Positions 53,988 to 63,458 of a DNA stretch of 64,000 bases are shown piece after piece; positions within the stretch are counted from its first letter, which is position 1; the number at the start of each line of letters is the position of its first letter. Made by a program: the position numbers and the translations under genes. Origin of the DNA: Alphaproteobacteria bacterium (GTDB taxonomy: Bacteria > Pseudomonadota > Alphaproteobacteria > Rhizobiales > Rhizobiaceae). The stretch covers positions 124,001 to 188,000 of the forward strand of contig JANSYK010000003.1 in assembly GCA_024742485.1 (NCBI GenBank), written 5' to 3'. The notes under the pieces were generated by a model. The model was not told the DNA's origin, searched no databases, and saw nothing but the letters and a program-made list of their open reading frames with translations.

Positions 53988-53997
53988 GTTCTTCGGC

Positions 53998-55839
53998 CTA
54001 TTCGGCCGGCTGCGTTCGGGTTTCGGATGCTGCGTGTTTTTCACGCAGACCGTCACGATACAGAGCCTTGATGAGCGACAGGCACATCAGACCCATGACC
54101 ATGGTGAACGGCAGCGCGCCGATGATCATGGCGCTTTTCAGAGCCTCCATCGGGTCGGCTTCCGTGTTGGTCTTGCCGGCGACCAGCAACGTTCCGATCA
54201 CCAGTGTCAGGATGATGCCCCAGACAATCCGATGCTTGATGCCAGTCTCCTGCTCGCCGCCGGACATGATGGTGTTCATCACCAGGATACCGGAGTCCGC
54301 TGAGGTGACAAGGAATGTCATGATCAACACCACACACATGATGCTCACTGCGGCAAGGAACTCACCGGAGATCATCTGGCCAAGCGTGACAAACAGTTTT
54401 GCGGTGTTGGTGGCACCGATAATCGTGCCGTCGGCACCGCCTGTCAGTTCCAGATCGATAGCGGTTCCGCCGAGTATCGTCATCCAGGCAAAGCACACCA
54501 GTGCCGGTGCAATGACGCACCCCAGGATGAATTCGCGAACCGTCCGGCCCTTCGATATGCGCGCAAGGAACAGGCCGACAAAGGGTGAGAACGCTATCCA
54601 CCAGGCCCAGTAGAATGTGGTCCAGCCGGCCTGCCAGCCAAACTGACGTCCAGGCGTGCCTGCCGCATAGGCGGCAGCCTGCACATCAGCCGGCAGTTCG
54701 GCCGCTGCGCCGCTCAGACCACCCTGAAAGGCTGCGAGAGAACCCCATGCGTTGGTAGCGCCCGCATAGAGATCACCGGCCAGCGGCTCGGCAGAGGCGG
54801 GCAGGGCTGAACTGAAGGCCTGCATTGATTGCGGTGCATAGGCGCCAAACGAAAGTTGCAGAAAGTGCATCAGATAATCGACCAGCGCCGTTCCGTAGGT
54901 CGTCATGGCAAACAGGAACGATCCGAACACAACGAATATGGTCAGCAGGATCAGCGAAAGGACCAGATTGAGGTTGGAAAGATATTTCACGCCGCGTCCA
55001 ACGCCCGATACGGCGGAGATAATGGACAGACCCATGATCACCATCAGCGCCGAGATGAGACCGACGGTGCTGGGCTTGGGTGCGTCTCCGGCGGTTTCAA
55101 CAAGCCAGTCCATTCCTGTGATGGCATACATGCCGTCCACAAACTGGCTGACGCCAAATCCGATTGTTACCGACACACCGAGGATGGTTGCAACGACACC
55201 AAGCACGTCGACGACATGACCGGCAAAGCCATTGACATATTTACCGAACAACGGTGTCAGGGCGGACCGGATCGTCAGGGGCATTTCTCTTGTATAGGCG
55301 TAATAGGCCAGTGAAAGGCCGGTCACGACATAGATGGCCCAGGCATGAAATCCATAGTGAAGGAATGTATAGCGGTACGCCGAACGGACCGATCCTTCCG
55401 AGTTCGCTGCAGCGGCACCGTCCAGAATGACAGGGTTTGACCCCCAGAGGCCCAGCGGTTCGGCTGTCGCAAAAACCATGAGGCCGACACCCAGACCGGC
55501 ACCGAACATCATGGAGAACCAGGAGAAATTCGAAAACTCCGGTTTTTCGCCTGGTGTTCCCATCAGACGCCGACCGGTTTGCGGCAGGATCGCCAGTACC
55601 GCCAGGAAAACTGCAAATAAGCCGACAATGACAACATAAAAGCCATTGAACCCCTCCAGCAGCGCCCAATTCGTGCTGCCAAGCACACCATTTGCGTGTC
55701 CGGGCCAAAACAGCGCCCAGATGACCAGCAGCGCCATTGTGAGCTTGCTGATCAAAGCAATCGGTATGCTGTATCCTTGATAGAATCCCGCCGGAGATTT
55801 CTTGATCTCCAGTTCGGTAAATGGGGGCTTGATCGCCAT
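53998..55839 (-). CDS. BCCT family transporter
   Basis: A 613-aa betaine/carnitine/choline-type transporter with 12 predicted helices. Family signatures are FSWFSMMFGAGLGVGLMVFATAEP near 100 and FYWAWWIAFSPFVGLFLARISKGRTVREF near 375. It carries a loop insert of about 60 residues (about 315-370, Ala/Gly rich) compared with typical members. The ATG at 55839 follows GGAGGAGGAA; the ORF track starts 140 codons early. It imports a quaternary ammonium or related zwitterion, possibly the substrate handled by the co-encoded dehydrogenases. Confidence 0.93.
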   Translation of the reverse strand: MAIKPPFTELEIKKSPAGFYQGYSIPIALISKLTMALLVIWALFWPGHANGVLGSTNWALLEGFNGFYVVIVGLFAVFLAVLAILPQTGRRLMGTPGEKPEFSNFSWFSMMFGAGLGVGLMVFATAEPLGLWGSNPVILDGAAAANSEGSVRSAYRYTFLHYGFHAWAIYVVTGLSLAYYAYTREMPLTIRSALTPLFGKYVNGFAGHVVDVLGVVATILGVSVTIGFGVSQFVDGMYAITGMDWLVETAGDAPKPSTVGLISALMVIMGLSIISAVSGVGRGVKYLSNLNLVLSLILLTIFVVFGSFLFAMTTYGTALVDYLMHFLQLSFGAYAPQSMQAFSSALPASAEPLAGDLYAGATNAWGSLAAFQGGLSGAAAELPADVQAAAYAAGTPGRQFGWQAGWTTFYWAWWIAFSPFVGLFLARISKGRTVREFILGCVIAPALVCFAWMTILGGTAIDLELTGGADGTIIGATNTAKLFVTLGQMISGEFLAAVSIMCVVLIMTFLVTSADSGILVMNTIMSGGEQETGIKHRIVWGIILTLVIGTLLVAGKTNTEADPMEALKSAMIIGALPFTMVMGLMCLSLIKALYRDGLREKHAASETRTQPAE

Positions 55840-55915
55840 GGTTTCCTCCTCCCAGGAATTGTGCAGTCTCAGCTTTGTTCTTCCGGCCGCGTTTGCATGG
55901 GACGGTTGAGCTTGA

Positions 55916-56947
55916 TTATTCGGCCGCCCGCCTTTGGTCGTGGGCGCTGTTTGACGGCTGTGGGCCAAAACTCTGATCGTAAAAATCGAGCCAGTTGCCG
56001 CCCATGATGGCAGCGACGTCAGAAGCGTCGAATCCAACGCTTTTGAGACCGCTTTCAATATTGCCGAAGTCCCGATTGTCATTGAACCATGCGGGCATCG
56101 TGGGGAATCCGGGATTGTCCCGCGTCCCCTCGCCATAGTCGATTTCCCTGGTCCAGCGACCGGTTCGCATCCACTCCACCACATGGTCCGGCTGATCCTG
56201 GCAAAGGTCGGTACCGATACCGATATGATCGGTCCCCATGAGTTCGGCCGTGCGCGCAATCATTTCGCAATAGCTTTCAAGCGTGCAGTTAGAATTGTCC
56301 TTGAGATGATGCGGATATGCGGAAAATCCGAGCATCCCGCCTGACTCGGCCAGCGCGCGAAGCACGACGTCGGATTTGTTGCGCAGGGCCGAATGCCAGA
56401 ATGCCGGATTGGCATGGGTTATGGCGATCGGACGCTCGGAGATTTCCATTGCCTCGAGTGTGGAGCGCTCAGCCGAGTGGCTCATATCGACCACCAGCCC
56501 GACACGGTTCATCTCCTTGATGACCTGACGGCCCATTCGGGTGATCCCGGCATCGTCGGCCTCGTAGCAACCGGTGGCCAACAGCGACTGGTTGTTGTAG
56601 CTGAGCTGCATGAAGCGGGCACCCAGTCGGTGGACAATTTCAACCAGTCCGATGTCATCTTCGATGGGTGAGGGATTCTGAAACCCGAAGAAGATCGCCG
56701 TGCGGCCGGTCTCGCGGGCGCGTCGAACGTCCTGTCCCGAAAAACCCTGAAAGATGAGAGACGGGAACTGCTCAAACCAGCGGTTCCACTTTTCGATATT
56801 GTGGACGGTTTCCCGGAAGTTCTCGTGATAGGCGATCGTCACGTGAACCGCGTCCAGGCCGCCCTGTCGCATCTGGCGAAAAATGGTCTCCGACCAGTTG
56901 CAATATTGCAGGCAGTCAATGCGGATTGGGTGAGTCGGTGCGCTCAT
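55916..56947 (-). CDS. M19 (renal dipeptidase-like) protein lacking several metal ligands
   Basis: A 343-aa TIM-barrel protein of the peptidase M19 family by overall pattern (GRQVIKEMNRVGLVVDMSHSA, HANPAFWHSALRNKSDVVLRALAESGG). The metal site is changed. The N-terminal HxD motif (usually DGHND) reads DCLQY, and the bridging Glu of the EGG motif reads FQN. The two later His (MSHSA, THANP) and the GTDL Asp remain. It is therefore unlikely to be an ordinary two-zinc dipeptidase. It overlaps the aldehyde dehydrogenase stop by 4 bp (ATGA). Confidence 0.85.
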   Translation of the reverse strand: MSAPTHPIRIDCLQYCNWSETIFRQMRQGGLDAVHVTIAYHENFRETVHNIEKWNRWFEQFPSLIFQGFSGQDVRRARETGRTAIFFGFQNPSPIEDDIGLVEIVHRLGARFMQLSYNNQSLLATGCYEADDAGITRMGRQVIKEMNRVGLVVDMSHSAERSTLEAMEISERPIAITHANPAFWHSALRNKSDVVLRALAESGGMLGFSAYPHHLKDNSNCTLESYCEMIARTAELMGTDHIGIGTDLCQDQPDHVVEWMRTGRWTREIDYGEGTRDNPGFPTMPAWFNDNRDFGNIESGLKSVGFDASDVAAIMGGNWLDFYDQSFGPQPSNSAHDQRRAAE

Positions 56948-58392
56948 TGCGGCTCACCTGATGCGATGTACGCGGTCTTGACCGTCGTATAGAACTCTTT
57001 TGCGTAGCCGCCTTGCTCACGCGGACCGTATGAACTGTCGCCGCGGCCGCCAAAGGGAACGTGATAGTCCGTTCCGGCGGTCGGCAGATTGACCATGACG
57101 CATCCCGTGCGCGCATGTCTTCGAAAATGTGAGGCACGGGAAAGCGACTGCGTCATGATGCCCGATGTCAACCCGAAACGGGTATCGTTGACCGTCGCGA
57201 GTGCTTCTTCGTAGGAACCCACTTTGATGACACAGGCTATCGGTGCGAACATTTCTTCGCGATTGATCCGCATCGCGTTGTTCGTGCCTGAAAACACCGC
57301 TGGTGCCATGTAATGTCCGTCATGTGCTCGTGTGAGGCGTTCGCCGCCGCACAACAGCTCTGCACCCTCGGACTTGCCGATTTCGATGTAATCCAGATTG
57401 CCTTGAAGCTGCTCGGCACTGACGACTGGACCGATCTGCGTCCCGGCATCGAGAGCATGGCCGACCTTCAGAGCCCTGGCCCCCGCAACAAGTTTCTCGA
57501 CAAATGCATCATGGACGTGCTCGTGCACGACCAGCCGGGATGACGCCGTGCATTTTTGACCTGTTCCGCCAAATGCACCATTGAGAGCACAGGAAACCGC
57601 GAGATCAAGATCGCAGTCGTCCATGACGGCCAGTGCGTTCTTTGAGCCCATTTCAAGCTGTACCCTGGTGAAGTTTTGCGCGGCTGCCGTAATACCCTTT
57701 CCCACGGGGACGGAGCCCGTGAATGAAATCGCATCAACCTTTCCGCTTTCGACCAGATGCTGGCCGATGGCCTTGCCGGAACCCATAACGAGGTTGAAAA
57801 GTCCGGCGGGGAGTTTTTGCCTCGAAACGATATCGGCAAAGGCAGCGGCGGACGCAGGCGTGATGTTGGCCGGTTTCCAGACAACCGCATTGCCGAACGC
57901 CAGGGCAGGGGCGATTTTCCAACTCGCCGTTGCGACCGGAAAGTTCCACGGTGATATCACGGCGACTATGCCGACCGGTTCGCGCCGGATGTCGATTTCA
58001 ATGTTTGCGCGGGTGGAATCGGCAGTGTCGCCAATCTGGCGCAGGCACTCCGCTGCAAAATAGGTAAAAAACTGGCCGGCCCGATGGACTTCACCAATCC
58101 CTTCGGCTCGCGGTTTTCCTTCTTCGCGGGAAAGCAGTTCCCCAAGCTCTGCAGCGCGTGAGATCATTTCCTGACCGATGCCCATCAAAGCGTCATACCG
58201 CGCTTCGATACCGGCATTTTGCCATTGGATCTGTGCTTCAGCGGCGGCATCCAGGGCCAACTCCAGCTGACCCGTGTCTGCCTGCGCGAAGCGACCGATC
58301 ACGTCCGAAAGATCTGATGGGTTCCGGTTCTCGATTTCGGCTTCGCCGTTGGTCCAGTTCCCGGCGATGAAATTTCGCTGCTCAATCGTCAT
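56944..58392 (-). CDS. NAD(P)-dependent aldehyde dehydrogenase
   Basis: A 482-aa ALDH-superfamily enzyme with catalytic Cys in GGTGQKCTASSR and general-base Glu in LEMGSKNALAV, Rossmann motif FTGSVPVGKGI, and N-terminal PWNFP. Length and sequence resemble alpha-ketoglutaric semialdehyde dehydrogenases, though this is not certain. ATG at 58392 follows GGAGGAAAA. First gene of the minus-strand operon and divergent from the LysR gene. It would oxidise an aldehyde arising from the imported substrate. Confidence 0.93.
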   Translation of the reverse strand: MTIEQRNFIAGNWTNGEAEIENRNPSDLSDVIGRFAQADTGQLELALDAAAEAQIQWQNAGIEARYDALMGIGQEMISRAAELGELLSREEGKPRAEGIGEVHRAGQFFTYFAAECLRQIGDTADSTRANIEIDIRREPVGIVAVISPWNFPVATASWKIAPALAFGNAVVWKPANITPASAAAFADIVSRQKLPAGLFNLVMGSGKAIGQHLVESGKVDAISFTGSVPVGKGITAAAQNFTRVQLEMGSKNALAVMDDCDLDLAVSCALNGAFGGTGQKCTASSRLVVHEHVHDAFVEKLVAGARALKVGHALDAGTQIGPVVSAEQLQGNLDYIEIGKSEGAELLCGGERLTRAHDGHYMAPAVFSGTNNAMRINREEMFAPIACVIKVGSYEEALATVNDTRFGLTSGIMTQSLSRASHFRRHARTGCVMVNLPTAGTDYHVPFGGRGDSSYGPREQGGYAKEFYTTVKTAYIASGEPQ

Positions 58393-58482
58393 TTTTCCTC
58401 CCGGCGCAGGATTGGTTTTGCCGGCCCCGCACATCCAGACGGACTATGGACTTGCCGCATTATTTAAGTCAAAATCAAACTT

Positions 58483-58498
58483 CTGAAGAAAATTTCAG
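58483..58498. promoter_or_regulatory. Candidate LysR-type binding site
   Basis: CTGAA-N6-TTCAG inverted repeat in the 111-bp divergent region between the aldehyde dehydrogenase and LysR genes, just 5 bp before the LysR start. Position fits autorepression; arms are short, so the call is weak. Confidence 0.3.
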
Positions 58499-58503
58499 GA
58501 AAC

Positions 58504-59403
58504 TTGAAATTGGCGATCAAGGTCGAAATGCTCCGTTGCTTTGCAACCGTTGCCCGAAGTGGAAACCTTGCAGATGCCGCTGATCGACTCGGGCGCACGC
58601 CTTCCGCTATCTCAATGATGTTGAAACAGCTGGAAGACCATTTGGGTGCGCCGCTCTTTGAAGCTGGGCGTAAAAGCAAACTGACAGCGCTGGGTGTCTT
58701 TGCGTTGGACGAAGCTTCGCGTGAGCTTGATCATTTCGACCGCGCGGTCCTGTCGATTGAGCATTTTGCCAGGGCGAAATCCGGCCTGGTGCGAATTGCC
58801 GTTGTGCCCTCCGTTGCCGAGACCATCCTGCCCGATATTGTGCGGGCGTTCCTGGCCGATCACCCGGATGTCCATATCGATGTCAGAGATATGGATTCGG
58901 CCGGTGTTATCCGAGAAATCGGACGTGAGCGAGCTGATCTGGGGATTGCCACAGGGGAGGGGGCGAACACCGACATCGCGCGCGAAGAACTGTTTTGTGA
59001 TGTGTTTGGCATTGTATGCCGAAACGATCATCCTCTTGTCAGGTCCCATTCCCCGGTGACCTGGAGCGACCTCTCCCCATGGCCATTCCTCGCCAATGGC
59101 ACCTGTGAACAGATACCGGACCAGTATCTTCGCAGCGTCACCACCGCCTCGAAAATGATGATTCACAATACGACATCCCTCCTGGCGCTGGTCCGCGCCG
59201 GAGTCGGCATAACGGCACTGCCGCAACTGGTCGCTGAACGCTCGGACGCTTCCATTTCGTTCCTGCCGGTTGCGGGAACCCAGACAAAACGACGCATCGA
59301 TTTGTTGCGCCGTACCCACAGGCGCCTTTCACCGGCCGCGGACGCGTTCGAAACAGCGATTCGGGAGGCAATTTTGCATAGAAGGACCAGTCAGGCGCGA
59401 TGA
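58504..59403 (+). CDS. LysR family transcriptional regulator
   Basis: A 299-aa protein with an N-terminal LysR helix-turn-helix (MLRCFATVARSGNLADAADRLGRTPSAISMMLKQLED) and a C-terminal periplasmic-binding-like effector domain. Starts with TTG at 58504 (AGGAAA just upstream); a TTG two codons on is possible. It is divergent from the six-gene aldehyde dehydrogenase/BCCT operon and likely its activator, with the imported compound or a product as effector. It could also control the molybdenum hydroxylase genes downstream. Confidence 0.9.
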   Translation: MKLAIKVEMLRCFATVARSGNLADAADRLGRTPSAISMMLKQLEDHLGAPLFEAGRKSKLTALGVFALDEASRELDHFDRAVLSIEHFARAKSGLVRIAVVPSVAETILPDIVRAFLADHPDVHIDVRDMDSAGVIREIGRERADLGIATGEGANTDIAREELFCDVFGIVCRNDHPLVRSHSPVTWSDLSPWPFLANGTCEQIPDQYLRSVTTASKMMIHNTTSLLALVRAGVGITALPQLVAERSDASISFLPVAGTQTKRRIDLLRRTHRRLSPAADAFETAIREAILHRRTSQAR

Positions 59404-59607
59404 GCTGCAGGTTCAGTGAAACGGCACGGCTGGACATGCGAATTGCCTCTTGCCGACGGCCTGTTGATTGTGGCAGGTTCCACGCTGATATAAGGTTCTG
59501 GACAACCTGATCACCGGTTCGCCGGGATGGATATATTCCGGAATGAAATCGGGCGATGCCCCTCTATATAGATCAACGACAAAGAGCCCTGGACGACAGG
59601 AGAATCC

Positions 59608-60468
59608 ATGCAGTATCACACGCCTGGCAGTTTTGAAGATGCCATCGCGATTGCTTCCTTTGCGGAAGGGGTGACACGTTTTCTGGCGGGTGGCACCGAC
59701 GTATTGGTGCAGCTGCGCGCGGATATCGTGACACCCGACAACCTGATCGATGTCAAACACATCGATGGCGTCACGAAGATCGAGCGCGAAGATAGCGGTT
59801 GGCGAATCGGCATCGCCGTCTCTGGAGCGGAAATGTCGGAACATCCCGACTTGCACAACGAATGGCCGGGCATCGTTGAGGCGATGGACCTTGTTGGCTC
59901 GACCCAGATACAGGGTCGGGCCACACTGACCGGAAATCTGTGCAACGGTTCGCCGGCAGCCGACAGCGTTCCCGCGATGATCGCGGCGGGCGTGTCCGTT
60001 TCCGTGGCGGGGCCAAACGGCACCAGGAAGGTAGCGGTCGAAGACATTCCGGTTGCGCCGGGGCGGACCAGCCTTGAAAAGGGTGAATTGATCAGCGCGG
60101 TGCACATTCCCGCGCGCGGAAGCGATGGCGCAGATGCCTATCTTCGCTTCATTCCAAGAACCGAAATGGACATAGCCGTCGTCGGGTGTGGCGTGAATCT
60201 GCGCCGGGACGGTAAGACGATCACCGAAGCACGGGTGTCGCTGGGCGCGGTCGCGCCGACTGCCTTGCTCGTTGAAGAGGCGGCCGAGGCCATAATCGGC
60301 ACGGCGCTTGACGATGCGGCCCTTGAGACGCTGGCGGCGGCTGCCTCGGCCGCCTGCAACCCGATCGATGACAAACGCGGAACCATTAAATTCCGCAAGC
60401 ATGTGGCGGGCGTGTTGGCAAGACGCACCGCAAAGATAGCCTATGAGCGGGCAGGAGCGTCAATATGA
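59608..60468 (+). CDS. Molybdenum hydroxylase FAD-binding subunit (CoxM type)
   Basis: A 286-aa medium subunit of a xanthine dehydrogenase-family enzyme. The FAD motifs are LAGGTDVLVQLR near residue 28 and TLTGNLCNGSPAADSVP near 110. GGAG lies just before the ATG. Followed by the iron-sulfur and molybdenum subunits in M-S-L order, as in CO dehydrogenase and nicotinate/aldehyde-oxidising relatives. Preceded by a 204-bp gap without a clear promoter motif. Confidence 0.93.
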   Translation: MQYHTPGSFEDAIAIASFAEGVTRFLAGGTDVLVQLRADIVTPDNLIDVKHIDGVTKIEREDSGWRIGIAVSGAEMSEHPDLHNEWPGIVEAMDLVGSTQIQGRATLTGNLCNGSPAADSVPAMIAAGVSVSVAGPNGTRKVAVEDIPVAPGRTSLEKGELISAVHIPARGSDGADAYLRFIPRTEMDIAVVGCGVNLRRDGKTITEARVSLGAVAPTALLVEEAAEAIIGTALDDAALETLAAAASAACNPIDDKRGTIKFRKHVAGVLARRTAKIAYERAGASI

Positions 60469-60944
60469 GCATGGTTCACGTGACCGCGACGGTCAATGAT
60501 GATGAGGTGGAGTTTCTATGTGACCCGCGCGAAACGCTTCTGGACGTTTTGCGCGACAGGCTTGGCCTGACGGGCGCGAAGGAAGGGTGCGGAACCGGAG
60601 ACTGCGGAGCCTGTTCGGTCACTGTCGATGGAAGGCTGGTCTGCTCCTGCCTCATGTTGGGAGCCGAGGCAGAAGGCAAATCCATCGCCACGGTTGAAGG
60701 GATCGCCGATGGGGAAAACCTTCATCCGTTGCAGGAAAAGTTCATTGAACATGCGGCGCTTCAGTGCGGCATCTGCACCCCCGGCATTCTTGTCGCAACC
60801 AAGGCACTGCTGGAAAAGAACCCCGATCCGACTGAAACGGAAGTCCGCTATTGGCTGGCCGGCAATCTGTGCCGCTGCACGGGCTACGACAAAATCATCC
60901 GGGCGGTAATGGACACCGCTTCCGATCTCAGAAAGGCATCCTGA
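60465..60944 (+). CDS. Molybdenum hydroxylase 2Fe-2S subunit (CoxS type)
   Basis: A 159-aa subunit with the plant-ferredoxin-like cluster (EGCGTGDCGACSV, then VCSC) and the second cluster (LQCGICTPG, then NLCRCTGYDKI). It passes electrons from the molybdenum centre to FAD. It overlaps the FAD subunit by 4 bp (ATGA) and the large subunit by 1 bp. Confidence 0.95.
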   Translation: MSMVHVTATVNDDEVEFLCDPRETLLDVLRDRLGLTGAKEGCGTGDCGACSVTVDGRLVCSCLMLGAEAEGKSIATVEGIADGENLHPLQEKFIEHAALQCGICTPGILVATKALLEKNPDPTETEVRYWLAGNLCRCTGYDKIIRAVMDTASDLRKAS

Positions 60945-63193
60945 TGAGCTCTGAAATGGATAGACCAAACGGCTTCAAATTCGTTGGCACCCGCCCGGAC
61001 CGACCAGACGGAATGGACAAGGTCACCGGTCGTGCGAAATTCGGCGCAGATGCCACGGCGCCAGGCATGTTGCATGCGGCTATCGTGCGTTCGCCGCACG
61101 CCCATGCGAAAATCCTGAAGATCGACAGCACCAAAGCCGAAGCCATGAAAGAGGTGAAGGCCGTTGTCACGCGGGCTGATTTCGCCGAAGGCCTCACCGG
61201 GGAAAACTGGAACATTCTGGAAAACGTCATGGCCGGTGACAAGGCTCTCTATGACGGTCATGCCGTTGCCGCGGTCGCGGCCACCACCCCCTTGGCAGCA
61301 AGGGATGCTGCCAAATTGATCGCCGTCGAATATGAAGTGCTGCCGCACGTGACGGATGTTGACAAGGCGATGGCCGAGGGTGCTCCGGTCATTCGTGAAG
61401 GCGCGGCCGACAAATCCGTTCCGGACGGTCTCCATGCCAATGTCGTCCGTTATCACGAGAGCGGACATGGCGATGTCGAAGCAGGCTTTGCCGAGGCCGA
61501 TCTGGTGGTGGAAGAGAGCTTCAAAACCGAGGCCACCCATCAGGGATACATCGAGCCTCACGCCTGTCTCGGTCAGTTGGGTTCTGACGGCAAAGGCGAG
61601 CTCTGGTGCTGCACGCAGGGTCACTTCATCGTTCAGAAAACCTGTGCCGCGCTGATTGGTATCGAAGCCAGCCAGCTTCGGGTCACGGCCTCGGAAATCG
61701 GTGGCGGGTTTGGCGGCAAGACGACCGTGTTCATCGAACCCGTTGCGCTTGCATTGTCGCGCAAGGCCAACCGGCCGGTCAAACTGGTGATGAGCCGCTC
61801 CGAGGTCTTCCGTGCAACCGGACCGACATCGTCCACCTCGATGGATGTCAAGATCGGCATGACCAGGGATGGGACGATTACGGCAGGTGAGGGCGTTTTC
61901 CGCCTGCAGGGCGGAGCCTTTCCGGGTGCGCCTGCGGATTTGACCGCCATGTGCGCCTTCGCGCCCTATGCGCTCAAAAACGTCAAACAGACCGGTTACG
62001 ACGTCATGTCGAACCGTCCCAAGCAGGCGGCCTATCGCGCGCCAGGTTCTCCGATGGCGGCGTTTGCCGTGGAATCGGTGATCGACGAGCTCTGCAAGAA
62101 ACTCGATCTCGATCCGGTTGAGGTCCGACTGAAAAACGCGTCGAAGGAAGGCACCAAATCATCGTTTGGACCGCGCTTCGATCGAATTGGACTTGTGGAG
62201 ACCCTCGAGGCCGCCAAGGCACACCCACATTATTCCGCACCCTTGGAACCAGGTCAGGGCAGGGGCCTGTCCTGCGGCTTCTGGTTCAACCATGGTGGCG
62301 AAACATCCGTTTCCCTGTCTCTATCGGAAGATGGTACGGTTGCACTTTCTGTCGGCACCCCGGACATTGGCGGTTCGCGTGCATCAATGTGCTTGATGGT
62401 CGCAGAAGAGTTGGGAATCCCTTACGAGAATGTCCGCACCACGATCGCGGACACTGCCACCCTGGGCTACAATGATGTCAGCCACGGATCCCGTGTCACA
62501 TACGCCAGCGGGCTCGCGGCGATCAAGGCTGCGAGGGACGTGGTCAACAAGCTGTGCGCACGCGCGGCAAACAAGTGGGGCATCGACAAGGAAGCGGTGA
62601 TCTGGGAAGACGGTTGCGCCAAGCCGGCCGGTCCCAACGCCGGTGATTTCGAGCCATTGCCACTGGCCAGGATCGCGCGAACCATGGGACGCACCGGTGG
62701 TCCGATCTCAGGCCATTTCGAAGCGACGCCTGAAGGTGCCGGCATGAGTTTTGCGACCCATATTGTCGACGCGGAAGTGGACGGAGAAACCGGCCAGACG
62801 AAAGTGACCCGTTACACAGTGGTTCAGGATGCCGGCAAGGCCATCCATCCCTCCTATGTGGAGGGCCAGTTCCAGGGCGGTGCGGCACAGGGTATCGGCT
62901 GGGCACTGAACGAGGAATATATCTATGGCGAAGATGGGCGTCTGCAAAACGCCGTGTTCCTCGATTATCGGATCCCGGTTGCCTCCGATCTTCCGATGAT
63001 CGATACGGTCATCGTCGAAGTGCCGAATCCAGGTCATCCTTATGGAGTGCGCGGAGTTGGAGAAACCTCGATCTGTCCACCGCTGGCTGCCATTGCCAAT
63101 GCGGTTTCCGATGCCGCCGGCGTTCGGCTAACGGAATTGCCGATGTCACCACCGCGTATTCTGGATGCGCTGGAGCGGCAGGCCCATGGTTGA
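60944..63193 (+). CDS. Molybdenum hydroxylase large subunit (CoxL type)
   Basis: A 749-aa molybdopterin cytosine dinucleotide-binding subunit. Motifs in order: GRAKFGADATAPGMLHAAIVRSPHAHA near 30-55, QGHFIVQKTC, EIGGGFGGKT, AAYRAPGSPMAAFAVE and catalytic Glu in GVGETSICPP near the C-terminus. No VAYxCSFR-type CO-dehydrogenase loop is present, so it oxidises an aldehyde, purine-like or N-heterocyclic substrate and not CO. The ORF track starts 31 codons early. Substrate unknown. Confidence 0.94.
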   Translation: MSSEMDRPNGFKFVGTRPDRPDGMDKVTGRAKFGADATAPGMLHAAIVRSPHAHAKILKIDSTKAEAMKEVKAVVTRADFAEGLTGENWNILENVMAGDKALYDGHAVAAVAATTPLAARDAAKLIAVEYEVLPHVTDVDKAMAEGAPVIREGAADKSVPDGLHANVVRYHESGHGDVEAGFAEADLVVEESFKTEATHQGYIEPHACLGQLGSDGKGELWCCTQGHFIVQKTCAALIGIEASQLRVTASEIGGGFGGKTTVFIEPVALALSRKANRPVKLVMSRSEVFRATGPTSSTSMDVKIGMTRDGTITAGEGVFRLQGGAFPGAPADLTAMCAFAPYALKNVKQTGYDVMSNRPKQAAYRAPGSPMAAFAVESVIDELCKKLDLDPVEVRLKNASKEGTKSSFGPRFDRIGLVETLEAAKAHPHYSAPLEPGQGRGLSCGFWFNHGGETSVSLSLSEDGTVALSVGTPDIGGSRASMCLMVAEELGIPYENVRTTIADTATLGYNDVSHGSRVTYASGLAAIKAARDVVNKLCARAANKWGIDKEAVIWEDGCAKPAGPNAGDFEPLPLARIARTMGRTGGPISGHFEATPEGAGMSFATHIVDAEVDGETGQTKVTRYTVVQDAGKAIHPSYVEGQFQGGAAQGIGWALNEEYIYGEDGRLQNAVFLDYRIPVASDLPMIDTVIVEVPNPGHPYGVRGVGETSICPPLAAIANAVSDAAGVRLTELPMSPPRILDALERQAHG

Positions 63194-63431
63194 AGTCACA
63201 CTGTGGTCCGGCCTCAAATCCTTCACGGATGGCCAAACCACGGTTGAGGTGGAGGCCACCAATGTCGGCGAGGTGCTGCGCGGCCTCGTCGAACTCTACC
63301 CGGAGCTTGAAGCCCCCATTGAAGCGGGAGTGTCAGTCGCCGTCGATGGTCGCATCATTGCCAGCAGCCTGACAGAGCCGGTTCAGCCCGACAGCGAAGT
63401 CTATCTGCTGCAGCAACTGAAGGGCGGCTGA
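63186..63431 (+). CDS. MoaD/ThiS-like sulfur carrier protein
   Basis: An 81-aa ubiquitin-like protein ending in Gly-Gly (QQLKGG), as needed for C-terminal adenylation and thiocarboxylation. ATG at 63186 overlaps the large-subunit stop by 8 bp, so it is translated with the molybdenum enzyme. MoaD supplies sulfur for molybdopterin, so a dedicated copy for this enzyme is plausible; a role in another sulfur transfer or protein modification cannot be excluded. Confidence 0.88.
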   Translation: MVEVTLWSGLKSFTDGQTTVEVEATNVGEVLRGLVELYPELEAPIEAGVSVAVDGRIIASSLTEPVQPDSEVYLLQQLKGG

Positions 63432-63458
63432 ACTCGAATCAGAGTATGGTCGGTCTGT

